Positions 1 through 8,785 of a DNA stretch of 8,811 bases are shown one piece after another (position 1 is the stretch's first letter; each line of letters opens with the position of its first letter). The DNA lies in contig DBIH01000035.1 in the NCBI GenBank assembly GCA_002296885.1, positions 1 through 8,811 on the forward strand, read 5' to 3'. The notes beneath the pieces were generated by a model that worked only from the letters and a program-made list of their open reading frames with translations, had not been told where the DNA came from and did not search any database. The translations under genes and the position numbers were made by a program. Origin of the DNA: Flavobacterium sp. UBA807 (GTDB taxonomy: Bacteria > Bacteroidota > Bacteroidia > Flavobacteriales > Flavobacteriaceae).

Positions 1-108
1 TCCCGCTGTCCGCGCTACACGGTAGCCTGCTCCCATCGGGGCTATTTAGGACACTTCCCTATATTCGTCACTTCGAGTGATTTTGCAGAGCAAAATTTTA
101 TCGAGAAG
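1..108. repeat. Probable dispersed flavobacterial intergenic repeat sequence
   Basis: No credible gene is present here. The stretch at 1-50 (CCCGCTGTCCGC at 2-13, then GCTCCCATCGGGGCTA at 29-44) and the stretch at 66-108 (GTCACTTCGAGTGA, then a TTTTGC/GCAAAA hairpin at 81-95, then TCGAGAAG) resemble motifs I recall recurring between genes in Flavobacterium genomes. The second part can fold, with ATTTTGC pairing with GCAAAAT around an AGA loop and CTTC (71-74) pairing outside it with GAAG (104-107). The window itself contains only one copy, so repetitiveness is from memory and not demonstrated. The left boundary is unknown because the window begins inside it. Confidence 0.4.
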
Positions 109-185
109 CATTACAAAATTACTCCGTGATCCTGAGCCTGGGCTCTATCACAAGCAAATCCTTTTTGAACGTTCCGTCCAAATGC

Positions 186-238
186 TTTTTTATTTAGCAA
201 ATACCTCAAGCAAGCTTGGGTATTTGCTAAATAAAAAA
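186..238. repeat. 20-bp perfect inverted repeat
   Basis: The arms at 186-205 and 219-238 are perfectly complementary over 20 bp, with a 13-nt loop at 206-218 that itself contains the palindrome CAAGCTTG (211-218). The outer ends are T-rich on the left and A-rich on the right, so on either strand the hairpin is followed by A residues, not U residues; it is therefore not a standard intrinsic terminator by itself. Its right arm overlaps the A-tract (233-239) that supplies the U-tail of the neighbouring tRNA terminator. It could be a cruciform-forming or mobile palindromic element, or protect the 3' end of a read-through transcript. The function is not known. Confidence 0.75.
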
Positions 239-265
239 ACCTTTCTGCTATTGCAGAAAGGTTTT
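233..265 (-). terminator. Intrinsic terminator of the tRNA-Pro transcript
   Basis: A 13-bp perfect stem (236-248 with 253-265, loop TATT) lies just past the 3' end of the minus-strand tRNA. Read on the minus strand the hairpin is followed by a run of seven U residues (complement of the A-tract 233-239). The short distance to the tRNA (5 nt) fits a monocistronic tRNA unit. Confidence 0.85.
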
Positions 266-270
266 ACTCG

Positions 271-345
271 TCGGGGTGGCAGGATTCGAACCTGCGGCCT
301 CCTGCTCCCAAAGCAGGCGCGATAACCGGGCTACGCTACACCCCG
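271..345 (-). tRNA. tRNA-Pro (anticodon TGG)
   Basis: On the minus strand the sequence folds as a complete cloverleaf. The acceptor stem is CGGGGTG/CACCCCG with discriminator A. It is followed by TA at positions 8-9 and a D-arm with GCG/CGC pairing. The anticodon stem CCTGC/GCAGG encloses the loop TTTGGGA, whose anticodon TGG reads proline CCN codons. The T-arm is GCAGG-TTCGAAT-CCTGC. The 3' CCA is not encoded (CGA follows the discriminator base), so it must be added after transcription. The gene has its own promoter upstream and a terminator 5 nt downstream, so it appears to be a single-gene unit transcribed divergently from udk. Confidence 0.97.
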
Positions 346-355
346 AAAGCGACTG

Positions 356-385
356 CAAATATAGAATTATTAATTAGGAAACAAA
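356..385 (-). promoter_or_regulatory. Bacteroidetes-type promoter of tRNA-Pro
   Basis: On the minus strand a TTTG box (complement of 382-385) is followed after 18 nt by TATATTTG (complement of 356-363). This matches the Bacteroidetes primary sigma consensus TTTG-N18/19-TAnnTTTG. The box ends about 10 nt before the mature tRNA 5' end, which is the expected geometry for a very short leader. Confidence 0.8.
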
Positions 386-419
386 AGCTTTTTATTTTTT
401 TTCACTACAATTTAATTTC

Positions 420-427
420 TATTTTTG
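420..427 (+). promoter_or_regulatory. Candidate -7 box of the udk-ftsB-mutAB operon
   Basis: TATTTTTG matches the TAnnTTTG consensus and lies 27 nt before the ATG at 455, so transcription would start near 431-435 with a leader of about 20 nt. The expected -33 position (about 397-400) falls in a T-run and reads TTTT, not TTTG, so the promoter is only half consensus. Its position argues against the TTG at 425, which lies inside this box, being the udk start. Confidence 0.5.
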
Positions 428-454
428 TTAAAACTAAAACAACACAAACTTTAT

Positions 455-1063
455 ATGTTAGTAATCGGAATTGCCGGTGGTACAGGAAGCGGAAAAACAA
501 CTGTAGTCCAACAGATTATCAATGAATTACCCGAAGCCGAAGTTGGCGTAATCTCTCAGGATTCGTATTACAGGGAAAATAATAATCTGAGTTTTGAGGA
601 AAGAGGGCTTATCAATTTTGACCATCCACGCGCTATCGACTTCGAATTATTGGTCAATCATCTAACCGAATTAAAAAAAGGAAACATCATCGAGCAACCT
701 GTTTATTCGTTCGTTACACACAACCGTACAGACGACACCATCATTACCCATCCAAGGAAAGTGATGATAGTTGAGGGAATTTTGATTCTGGCAAATCCTG
801 AACTTCGTGAAATGTTTGACGTAAAAATATTCGTCCATGCCGATTCTGATGAAAGACTGATTCGTCGTTTAAAAAGAGACATTGCTGAACGTGGCCGAGA
901 TATGGAAGAAGTTTTAAACCGTTACCAAACGACTTTAAAACCAATGCACCAGCAATTCATCGAGCCGACTAAGGCCTATGCCGATATCATCATCCCCAAT
1001 GATAAATACAATACCGTTGCCATCGATGTGGTAAGAGCGGTAATCAACCAACGAATTACATAA
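455..1063 (+). CDS. udk: Uridine kinase (uridine/cytidine kinase)
   Basis: This cytoplasmic pyrimidine-salvage enzyme phosphorylates uridine and cytidine to UMP and CMP with GTP or ATP. The 202-aa product has the family order of motifs: a P-loop GGTGSGKT at residues 8-15, SQDSYY near 34-39 including the Asp expected to contact the nucleoside, NFDHP at 54-58, the VEGILIL strand near 106-112, and an Arg-rich lid region (RRLKRDIAERGRD, about 137-149). Length fits the family (about 200-215 aa). I chose the ATG at 455 over the in-frame TTG at 425. Members normally begin two to four residues before the first beta strand (MLVIGIAGGTG), and the TTG lies inside the putative promoter box. It is the first gene of a tight operon; the next start codon is 1 nt past its stop. 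Confidence 0.95.
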   Translation: MLVIGIAGGTGSGKTTVVQQIINELPEAEVGVISQDSYYRENNNLSFEERGLINFDHPRAIDFELLVNHLTELKKGNIIEQPVYSFVTHNRTDDTIITHPRKVMIVEGILILANPELREMFDVKIFVHADSDERLIRRLKRDIAERGRDMEEVLNRYQTTLKPMHQQFIEPTKAYADIIIPNDKYNTVAIDVVRAVINQRIT

Positions 1064-1064
1064 A

Positions 1065-1418
1065 ATGGGTTACTTTAAAAATCTGACTGATGCCTATCCT
1101 ATCCTGAAAATCCTCGGGAACAGATATGTCATTGTGTTGGTTTTTTTTACTGTTTGGATGTTGTTCCTCGACAATACTTCCTATTTAGAGCATCGTATCC
1201 TTAACAAACAACTCAACGAACTCGAAGATAACAAAAAATACTACGAGGGCGAAATCAAGAAAGATAGCAGCGAAATTGAAAATTTCAAAAATAAAGACTA
1301 TCAAGAAAAATACGCCCGCGAGAAATACTATATGAAGCGCGACAGCGAAGACATCTACATCATCGATTTTGATGGCGATACCATCAAAGACGAAAAACCG
1401 GATTCAAAATCTCTATGA
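1065..1418 (+). CDS. Septum formation initiator (DivIC/FtsB family)
   Basis: A 117-aa bitopic membrane protein of the divisome; FtsB/DivIC proteins link early and late division proteins by pairing with an FtsL-type partner and FtsQ/DivIB. Visible here are a short cytoplasmic N-terminus, one transmembrane segment (about residues 20-36, YVIVLVFFTVWMLFL), a charged coiled coil (about 42-75) and the conserved family tail motif EKYAREKYYMKRDSEDIYII (81-100), which resembles the 'ARE+Y.M' signature. The protein is poorly conserved in the coiled coil, as is usual. The start lies 1 nt after udk, and the stop overlaps mutA as ATGA, so translation is probably coupled on both sides. The family call is firm; the exact ortholog name (FtsB or DivIC) is not decided by sequence. 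Confidence 0.88.
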   Translation: MGYFKNLTDAYPILKILGNRYVIVLVFFTVWMLFLDNTSYLEHRILNKQLNELEDNKKYYEGEIKKDSSEIENFKNKDYQEKYAREKYYMKRDSEDIYIIDFDGDTIKDEKPDSKSL

Positions 1419-2772
1419 TCATGACGGAAAATCTATTTGATGCATTCGAACCCGTTTCATCCAAACAATGGAAACAACAGATTCAGTACGAGCTGAAAGG
1501 CGCTGATTATAACGAAGCTTTAGTTTGGGAAAGCCCCGAAGGTATCAAGGTAAAGCCGTTTTATCACGAAGATGAATTGGAAATAAAGTATACTACAAGC
1601 CAAAATCCGGAAACTTTTAAAATTGTCCAAAACATCTTTGTTCACGATGTAGCGCTATCCAACAAAAGAGCATTAGACAGCTTAAACCGTGGTGCTGAAA
1701 GCATTCGGTTTACACTTGAAAACGAAACTATTTCCGTTGCCGATTTAATGCAAAGCCTCCCCTCAGAAGGTGTTTCATATTATTTTAACCTTCCGTTTCT
1801 TTCTGTCAACTGCGTTACTAAAATAAATGCCTTAAAAGCTTACAACTGTTCAATTCAGGTTGACCCTATCGGGCAATTGGTAAAAGACGGAAATTGGTTT
1901 GAAAACTTAGATAAAGACTTTGAAAAACTAAATGCAATTGCTTCCAAAACTACTGTTCCATTCCTTATCATAAACACTGGAATCTACCAAAACGCAGGAG
2001 CAAATATGGTTCAGCAATTGGCTTACACTCTGGCTCACATAAACGAATATTTCAACCGTATCAAAAGCATCAACCAACCCATAACCATTGAAGTTTCCGT
2101 TGGAACCAATTACTTTTTCGAAATTGCTAAACTAAGAGCGCTGCGTTTATTGTTCAACACTTTAGCAAAAGAATACAATCATGAGTTAGATTGTCATATC
2201 ATCGCAACACCAACCAAACGCAACAAAACCTTATACGATTACAATGTAAACATGCTGCGTACCACAACCGAATGCATGAGTGCTATTTTGGGCGGCGCCG
2301 ATGCTATTGCAAATCTGCCTTACGATGCTTTATACCATAAAGACAATGAATTTGGAGATAGAATTGCGCGTAATCAGTTATTGGTTTTAAAACACGAAAG
2401 CTATTTCGACAAAGTCAATAATGCAGCTGATGGTGCTTATTATATTGAAGCCTTAACCGAGCAATTGGCTGATAAAGCATTACTTCTCTTCAAGGAAATT
2501 GAAGAAAAAGGTGGTTTGATTACTCAGCTCATTGAAGGAAACATTCAAAAGAAAATCAGCGAAAGCGCTGCCAAAGAGCAGGAACTGTTTGACAACGGAA
2601 AAGAAATATTGTTAGGAACCAACAAGTATCCCAACAAGAACGATAAAATGAAACACGATCTGGAACTATATCCTTTCGTAAAACAAAATCCACGCAAAAC
2701 CTTAATCGTCCCGATTATCGAAAAGCGTCTGGCAGAAAAATTAGAACAGGAACGTTTAGCTCAGGAAGAATA

Positions 2773-2773
<1 letters not shown>
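1415..2773 (+). CDS. mutA: Methylmalonyl-CoA mutase small (beta) subunit, short form
   Basis: This is the non-catalytic partner of MutB in the cobalamin-dependent interconversion of (R)-methylmalonyl-CoA and succinyl-CoA, linking propionyl-CoA (from odd-chain fatty acids, Val, Ile, Thr, Met) to the TCA cycle. The 452-aa product covers only the CoA-binding TIM-barrel part: an N-terminal [16 protein letters not shown] segment, the barrel, and a [11 protein letters not shown]...DRIARNQ...[11 protein letters not shown] region (about 290-350) that parallels MutB. It ends in a charged helix with no DxHxxG motif, so the C-terminal B12-like domain found in the classical MutA of about 600 aa is absent; I believe this is usual for Flavobacteriia. 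The reading frame is intact, so this is not a recent truncation. The start may be ATG 1415 (ATGA overlap with the upstream stop) or ATG 1421 (MTENLF). The stop overlaps mutB as TAATG. Confidence 0.93.
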
Positions 2774-4945
<2,172 letters not shown>

Positions 4946-4947
<2 letters not shown>

Positions 4948-4979
4948 ACCTGATAGCACAAAAACCTATCAGGTTTTTT
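4946..4979 (+). terminator. Intrinsic terminator of the udk-mutB operon
   Basis: An 11-bp stem (AAACCTGATAG at 4946-4956 with CTATCAGGTTT at 4966-4976) is followed by a run of T residues to 4979. It begins inside the mutB stop codon, so it closes the operon immediately after translation ends. The A-start/T-end symmetry could also stop transcription from the other strand, but no gene points that way nearby. Confidence 0.88.
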
Positions 4980-5192
4980 ATTTATAACAAAATCATTACA
5001 ACGATAGTCCTAATTATTATAAACTAAAATGGTAGAATTCTGCGTAACATTTTGCCTTAAACAATAGAATAAATAGTTAAACTGCAAATATTTACCTTAC
5101 AAAATGATTAATTTAAAATAAATTCATTTACCTTTATAAAACTGAATCTTGAGTTGTAACCTAATTAATCAATAGATAAAACCAATCAACTT
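4980..5192. other. AT-rich intergenic gap upstream of the lipoprotein gene
   Basis: No gene or RNA fold is apparent. The best promoter-like candidates are weak: TACCTTTA at 5129-5136 (one mismatch to TAnnTTTG, no TTTG at the right distance) and a TTTG near 5051 without a proper downstream box. The lipoprotein gene must have its own promoter in this gap, since a strong terminator precedes it, but I cannot place it with confidence. Confidence 0.4.
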
Positions 5193-5693
5193 ATGAAAAA
5201 CCACATTTTAAAAAGCCTTGCTTTTGGTACTATTGCCGCATTAGCAATTGCCTGTCAACCAAAAAAAGAAGAACCAAAACCAGTCGTAGTAGACAAAGAC
5301 AAAATCAAAGCTGAGCTTCAGGCCATGGAAAGCGTTATGGCCGACATGTACAATATGAGAAGCGCCGCTTCAGAAGAATATTATGCCGATGATGCAACAA
5401 GCTTCTCGCAAAACAAACCACCATTAGTTGGCAAGCTTGCTATCGACAAATCGATAAAAGAAGATTTGGCTACCTTCCCTGAAGGAGATAAAATCTCTTT
5501 CTCAGCCAATGAAGTTTTCCCTTCAGTTGACGGCAATCAGGTTGTAGAAATTGGAAGCTACAAAGTTGTAGATGCCAACGGTGAAACAAAATACAGAGGA
5601 AACTATATGAGCCTTTTCGAAAAAAGAGACGGCAAGTATGTGTGCATCCGTGATATGGGTGCATCAGACATGCCAAAAGTTGATAAAAAATAA
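5193..5693 (+). CDS. Lipoprotein with NTF2-like (DUF4440/SnoaL-type) domain
   Basis: The 166-aa product begins with a lipoprotein signal: a short basic N-region, a hydrophobic core and the lipobox ALAIAC with the acylated Cys at residue 21. The mature protein starts CQPKKEEPKP, a charged tether like those of many Bacteroidetes envelope lipoproteins. Residues about 40-160 suggest a cystatin-like NTF2 fold as in DUF4440/SnoaL proteins: a helix, then EEYYADDATSFSQNKPPLVGKLAIDKSI, followed by strands ending in YRGNYMSLFEKRDGKYVCIRDMGAS. Such domains bind small ligands or act as isomerase-like or stress-related proteins; the substrate here is unknown. Location is probably the periplasmic side or the surface of the outer membrane. 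The gene is monocistronic, with terminators on both sides. The lipoprotein call is firm, the fold moderately so. Confidence 0.85.
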   Translation: MKNHILKSLAFGTIAALAIACQPKKEEPKPVVVDKDKIKAELQAMESVMADMYNMRSAASEEYYADDATSFSQNKPPLVGKLAIDKSIKEDLATFPEGDKISFSANEVFPSVDGNQVVEIGSYKVVDANGETKYRGNYMSLFEKRDGKYVCIRDMGASDMPKVDKK

Positions 5694-5716
5694 TCTTCCC
5701 ACAATTTTATTACGGG

Positions 5717-5744
5717 GCACCTCAGAAATGAGGTGCTTTTTTTT
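5717..5744 (+). terminator. Intrinsic terminator of the lipoprotein gene
   Basis: A GC-rich 8-bp perfect stem (GCACCTCA at 5717-5724, TGAGGTGC at 5729-5736) with a GAAA tetraloop is followed by eight T residues (5737-5744). This is a textbook rho-independent terminator about 23 nt past the stop codon. Confidence 0.95.
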
Positions 5745-5745
5745 G

Positions 5746-5753
5746 TACTTTTA
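5746..5753 (+). promoter_or_regulatory. Candidate -7 box of the DUF4287-aminotransferase pair
   Basis: TACTTTTA has one mismatch (final A for G) to TAnnTTTG and ends 19 nt before the ATG at 5773. It directly follows the T-tract of the preceding terminator. No TTTG is present at the -33 distance, which would fall inside the terminator hairpin, so the call is tentative. Confidence 0.35.
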
Positions 5754-5772
5754 AAATCCGAAAAATCAAGCT

Positions 5773-5976
5773 ATGAAAAAAGAATACTGGGATGTTTCCG
5801 ATGAACAAGTCATTGAGAAAACCGGACAGAACATCGACCACTGGATAAAGATCTTAACCGCTTTTGATGCCGGAAACAAGAAGTCAAATGATGTTGTGGC
5901 TCATCTGCAAAACAAACACAATGTTCCCAGGTATTGGGCTCGAACGTTAACAACCCTATTTTTAAAATCATCTTAA
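5773..5976 (+). CDS. Small DUF4287-like protein
   Basis: A 67-aa, probably cytoplasmic protein with no signal or membrane segment. It resembles the DUF4287 type: SDEQVIEKTGQNIDHWIKIL (residues 9-28) matches the 'TGk..eeW..iL' helix pair, and NDVVAHLQNKHNVPRYWARTLT (39-60) matches the 'eIv.yLk..hgv..wwAq..T' part. The biochemical role of this domain is unknown; it is also found attached to START/AHSA1-type proteins. The start ATG is the only sensible one and follows a compact leader. Its stop codon abuts the aminotransferase ATG with no spacing (TAAATG), so the two are surely co-transcribed and probably translationally coupled. A role beside the aminotransferase is inferred from this arrangement only. 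Confidence 0.8.
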   Translation: MKKEYWDVSDEQVIEKTGQNIDHWIKILTAFDAGNKKSNDVVAHLQNKHNVPRYWARTLTTLFLKSS

Positions 5977-7104
5977 ATGTCCAAACTTCCGCATATTGGT
6001 ACAAGCATCTTTACTGTTATGTCTCAAATGGCAAATGAGTACAATGCTATTAATCTGTCACAAGGCTTTCCAAACTTCCCGGTCGACAAAAGATTAACCG
6101 ATATTGTAACAAAGCTCGCTACCGAAAATGTACATCAGTACACACCAATGAGTGGCTATCCGCCGCTATTGGAAAAGATTGCAAAGCTCACATACCAATC
6201 CTATCAGAGGGTTATTAATCCAAAAGACGAAATCCTGATTACTGCCGGAGCCACCGAAGGAATCTTTGCTGCGATCCAGGCTTTGGTAAATGCCAATGAC
6301 GAAGTCATCATCCTTGACCCGAGTTATGATTGCTACGAAGCGCCAATCCTTTTAAGTAACGCCAAACCTGTCAGAGTGCCACTCAATGATGATTTTACGC
6401 CCAACTGGGAAAGCATTTCTCAGGCTGCTAATCACAGAACCAGACTCATCATCATCAACAATCCACACAATCCAACAGGTAAAACATGGACAAAGCATGA
6501 TTTTATTCAGCTTGAGAAACTACTCGACTCCTTCCCCAGCCTGATTGTGCTTTCGGATGAAGTGTATGAATACATCACTTTTGAACAACTCCATATTTCG
6601 GTACATCATCGTCCGAAACTCTGGAACCGAAGCATCAGTATTTCTTCGTTTGGAAAATCATTCCACATCACAGGCTGGAAAGTAGGTTATGTCATCGCAC
6701 CCGAACATCTGATGAAAGAAATCAGGAAAGTGCATCAGTTCCTTGTTTTTAGTGTGAACAGTATTTCGCAGGTTGCAATTTCTGAGTATCTTGACATTGT
6801 TGATGTTTACAACCTTGGCAACTTCTATCAGCTGAAAAGAAATTTCTTCCGAAATCTGCTGAAAGAAACCAAACTCGAACTCCTGCCCTGCGAAGGAACT
6901 TATTTTCAGGTAGCTTCTTATAAAAAGATTTCTGATGAAAACGATGTGAGCTTTAGCAAACGACTAATAACCGAATTCGGAGTTGCAACGATACCGATTT
7001 CAACTTTCTATGCCAACGGAAAAGATACCAAGTGCATCCGCTTTTGTTTTGCAAAAGACGATACAACACTTACTCAGGCTGCCCAACACCTTATGAAGTT
7101 ATAA
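5977..7104 (+). CDS. PLP-dependent methionine aminotransferase (YbdL-like, class I/II)
   Basis: A fold-type I aminotransferase of 375 aa, close to the usual 380-390. The N-terminus (TSIFTVMSQMANEYNAINLSQGFPNF) is the typical start of the YbdL/kynurenine aminotransferase group. PLP-site features are visible: GATEG (91-95), NNPHNPTGK (161-169), SDEVYEY (193-199) with Asp194 for the pyridine nitrogen, and SSFGKSFHITGWKVGY (223-238) with Lys227 as the Schiff-base lysine. Arg355 (CIRFCF) is the expected carboxylate-binding Arg. SFGK-HITGWK plus the EIRKVHQFLVFSVN segment (248-261) is very like E. coli YbdL, which transaminates methionine and aromatic amino acids; thus a role in the last step of methionine salvage (ketomethiobutyrate to methionine) or kynurenine-type chemistry is likely. 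The exact substrate cannot be read from sequence. Cytoplasmic. Confidence 0.92.
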   Translation: MSKLPHIGTSIFTVMSQMANEYNAINLSQGFPNFPVDKRLTDIVTKLATENVHQYTPMSGYPPLLEKIAKLTYQSYQRVINPKDEILITAGATEGIFAAIQALVNANDEVIILDPSYDCYEAPILLSNAKPVRVPLNDDFTPNWESISQAANHRTRLIIINNPHNPTGKTWTKHDFIQLEKLLDSFPSLIVLSDEVYEYITFEQLHISVHHRPKLWNRSISISSFGKSFHITGWKVGYVIAPEHLMKEIRKVHQFLVFSVNSISQVAISEYLDIVDVYNLGNFYQLKRNFFRNLLKETKLELLPCEGTYFQVASYKKISDENDVSFSKRLITEFGVATIPISTFYANGKDTKCIRFCFAKDDTTLTQAAQHLMKL

Positions 7105-7162
7105 ACAAATACTTGTTTACTTCTTGTACACCTCTAATTCTGGGATTGACGATAAAAAGTTC

Positions 7163-7170
7163 TAATTTTG
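7163..7170 (+). promoter_or_regulatory. Candidate -7 box directly before the TPR regulator
   Basis: TAATTTTG is a full match to TAnnTTTG and ends 5 nt before the ATG at 7175. With the usual 4-7 nt from box to start site, the transcript would begin at or next to the ATG, implying a leaderless or nearly leaderless mRNA. No TTTG lies at the -33 distance (7140-7143 reads CTGG), so this could be a chance match in AT-rich DNA. Confidence 0.4.
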
Positions 7171-7174
7171 AGCC

Positions 7175-8785
7175 ATGAATTGCATCCGGACATTTTTATT
7201 TTCCTCTATTTTATTGCTTTCGCTGAATGGAAATGCTTCGCCATCAAAGAATCCTTTGCTGAAAAAAGGATGGGCAGCTCTTGTTAAGGATAACGAAAAT
7301 GAGGCTTTCCGGTACTTTTGGCAGGCGCACGAAAAAGCAAACAAGGAAAAAAATACAGTCGACAATGCCGAAGCACTACTCTATCTTGGAATCTGCTCTT
7401 ATGGTTCCAGCCTTGAAAAAGGATTGCAATATGTTACGCAATCTTTAAACGAATATAAAATCCTTGAGAAAACAGATAGGGAAAAAGCTTTAATCGGCCG
7501 ATACAAATGCCTGCAGCTTATCAGCACCATTTATAGCAGGCAGAAGAAGTATGAAGAGGCGATGAAACTCAGCAAAGAAGTTGTTGAAGGTTTAAGGGAT
7601 AAAGATGATAAATCGGGAACACTCGGGCTGGCGTATAACAACCTTGGTTATTTGTGTGAACTGAAGAATCAGAAAATTGAAGCCGGAGAATTTTATGTTT
7701 TAGCCTTAAAGGAATTTGAAAAAGCAAACAACGTTGCCTATCTACCGGGCTCCTATTGCCGATTGGGTGATATTGCAAGAGAAAGAGGCCAAAAAGCAAT
7801 CAGTTTAGACTACTTCAAAAAAGCATTGGCGCTTGCCGAAAGCTCCGAAAACAAACAGGCACAGGTTACCGCTTTACTATCTATGGGGAAATGGTTTATT
7901 GTTTTTGAAAACGATTTGGTTCAGGCAGAGAATTACTTTAATAAAGCGCGAGTAATTGCTATACCATTATCAGACAAATCATTTGAAATCAAAACTATAG
8001 AGGCTTTAATTGAATTAAAAAAGCAACAGGAAGATTTTAAGGAAGTGAGTGCTTTACAAAATGAAGTTATCACCATAAAAGACAGTTTTTACTCTTTTGA
8101 AAGGGAGCAAATTGTAAAGAGTTTGGAAGTCCAGTTTGAGGTTTCGGAAAAGAACAGAAAACTCGAATTACTATCGGCGGAAAAAGAAGTATCAAAGCTT
8201 ACCAATTATTTTTTGGCATTGCTGTTAGTCGTTTTAGTTATTGTATTTACGATAATTTATTTCTTCCTAAAACGAATCAACAAACGCGACAAACAAATAC
8301 TGAAAACCAAAGAGGAACTGGTTAATCTTATGGAAGAGCAAAAACTGCTTAAAGAACAGCAGTTCCAAAATGATATCGAATATAAAGAAAGCCAGCTGAG
8401 TGCTGTTACGATTCAGATGCTCGAGAAGAACGAATTGTTAGATGAAATAAAAACAATCCTCAACCGAAAAGAGCTGACATCTGAAAAGGATATCAAAAAA
8501 CTGATTTCAAAATACACCATTCATGATAATAACTGGAGGGATTTTGACAATTACTTCGAAAGTGTCAACAAGAATTTCTACACTCGTTTAAAACAAAAAT
8601 ATCCCGATATAAGTTCCAATGATTTAAAGATTTGTGCCTTAATTAAATTAAACTTATCGATTAAGGAAATGGCATCAATTTTAAACATTTCTCCGGATAG
8701 TGTTAAAACGGCACGTCACCGACTGCGAAAAAAATTGCAGCTCAAAACCGAAGAAAACCTAACTGATTTTATACTGTCTGTATAA
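7175..8785 (+). CDS. Membrane-anchored TPR protein with C-terminal LuxR-like HTH
   Basis: A 536-aa transcriptional regulator of a type common in Flavobacteriia. Order of parts: signal peptide (about 1-21, with the hydrophobic run FLFSSILLLSL); TPR helices at about 107-140, 152-185, 192-224 and 231-262 (for example AYNNLGYLCELKNQKIEAGE and SYCRLGDIARERGQKAISLD); coiled coil about 310-342; one transmembrane helix about 345-366; cytoplasmic coiled coil about 370-430; and an HTH of the LuxR/GerE shape at 482-522 (SNDLKICALIKLNLSIKEMA, then SPDSVKTARHRLRKKL). The topology suggests periplasmic TPRs sensing a protein or peptide and a DNA-binding tail at the inner membrane. No receiver or kinase domain is present. 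The N-terminal signal supports the ATG at 7175. No targets can be named. It is separated from the aminotransferase by 70 nt without a clear terminator. Confidence 0.88.
   Translation: MNCIRTFLFSSILLLSLNGNASPSKNPLLKKGWAALVKDNENEAFRYFWQAHEKANKEKNTVDNAEALLYLGICSYGSSLEKGLQYVTQSLNEYKILEKTDREKALIGRYKCLQLISTIYSRQKKYEEAMKLSKEVVEGLRDKDDKSGTLGLAYNNLGYLCELKNQKIEAGEFYVLALKEFEKANNVAYLPGSYCRLGDIARERGQKAISLDYFKKALALAESSENKQAQVTALLSMGKWFIVFENDLVQAENYFNKARVIAIPLSDKSFEIKTIEALIELKKQQEDFKEVSALQNEVITIKDSFYSFEREQIVKSLEVQFEVSEKNRKLELLSAEKEVSKLTNYFLALLLVVLVIVFTIIYFFLKRINKRDKQILKTKEELVNLMEEQKLLKEQQFQNDIEYKESQLSAVTIQMLEKNELLDEIKTILNRKELTSEKDIKKLISKYTIHDNNWRDFDNYFESVNKNFYTRLKQKYPDISSNDLKICALIKLNLSIKEMASILNISPDSVKTARHRLRKKLQLKTEENLTDFILSV

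Noticed and set aside
127..150. Imperfect inverted repeat TGAT-GAGCC/GGCTC-ATCA
   Set aside because: The loop is only about two bases and the outer arm is separated by an asymmetric internal loop. It is too weak to call as a separate element.
77..325. An 82-codon open frame on the plus strand
   Set aside because: It runs through the inverted repeat, the tRNA terminator and antisense to most of tRNA-Pro. The product has no recognisable domain, and the start lies in repeat-like DNA.
425..454. TTG start giving uridine kinase ten extra residues
   Set aside because: The TTG is within the TATTTTTG promoter-like box, and the added residues precede the normal family N-terminus. The ATG at 455 fits better.
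4980..5192. Possible cobalamin or other riboswitch near the mutase or lipoprotein genes
   Set aside because: No conserved B12-box-like sequence or compact multi-helix fold is visible in this AT-rich gap, and the leader before udk is too short for one.
7105..7130. Possible terminator after the aminotransferase (ACAA/TTGT)
   Set aside because: The stem has only four base pairs and no T-run follows, so no intrinsic terminator can be claimed.
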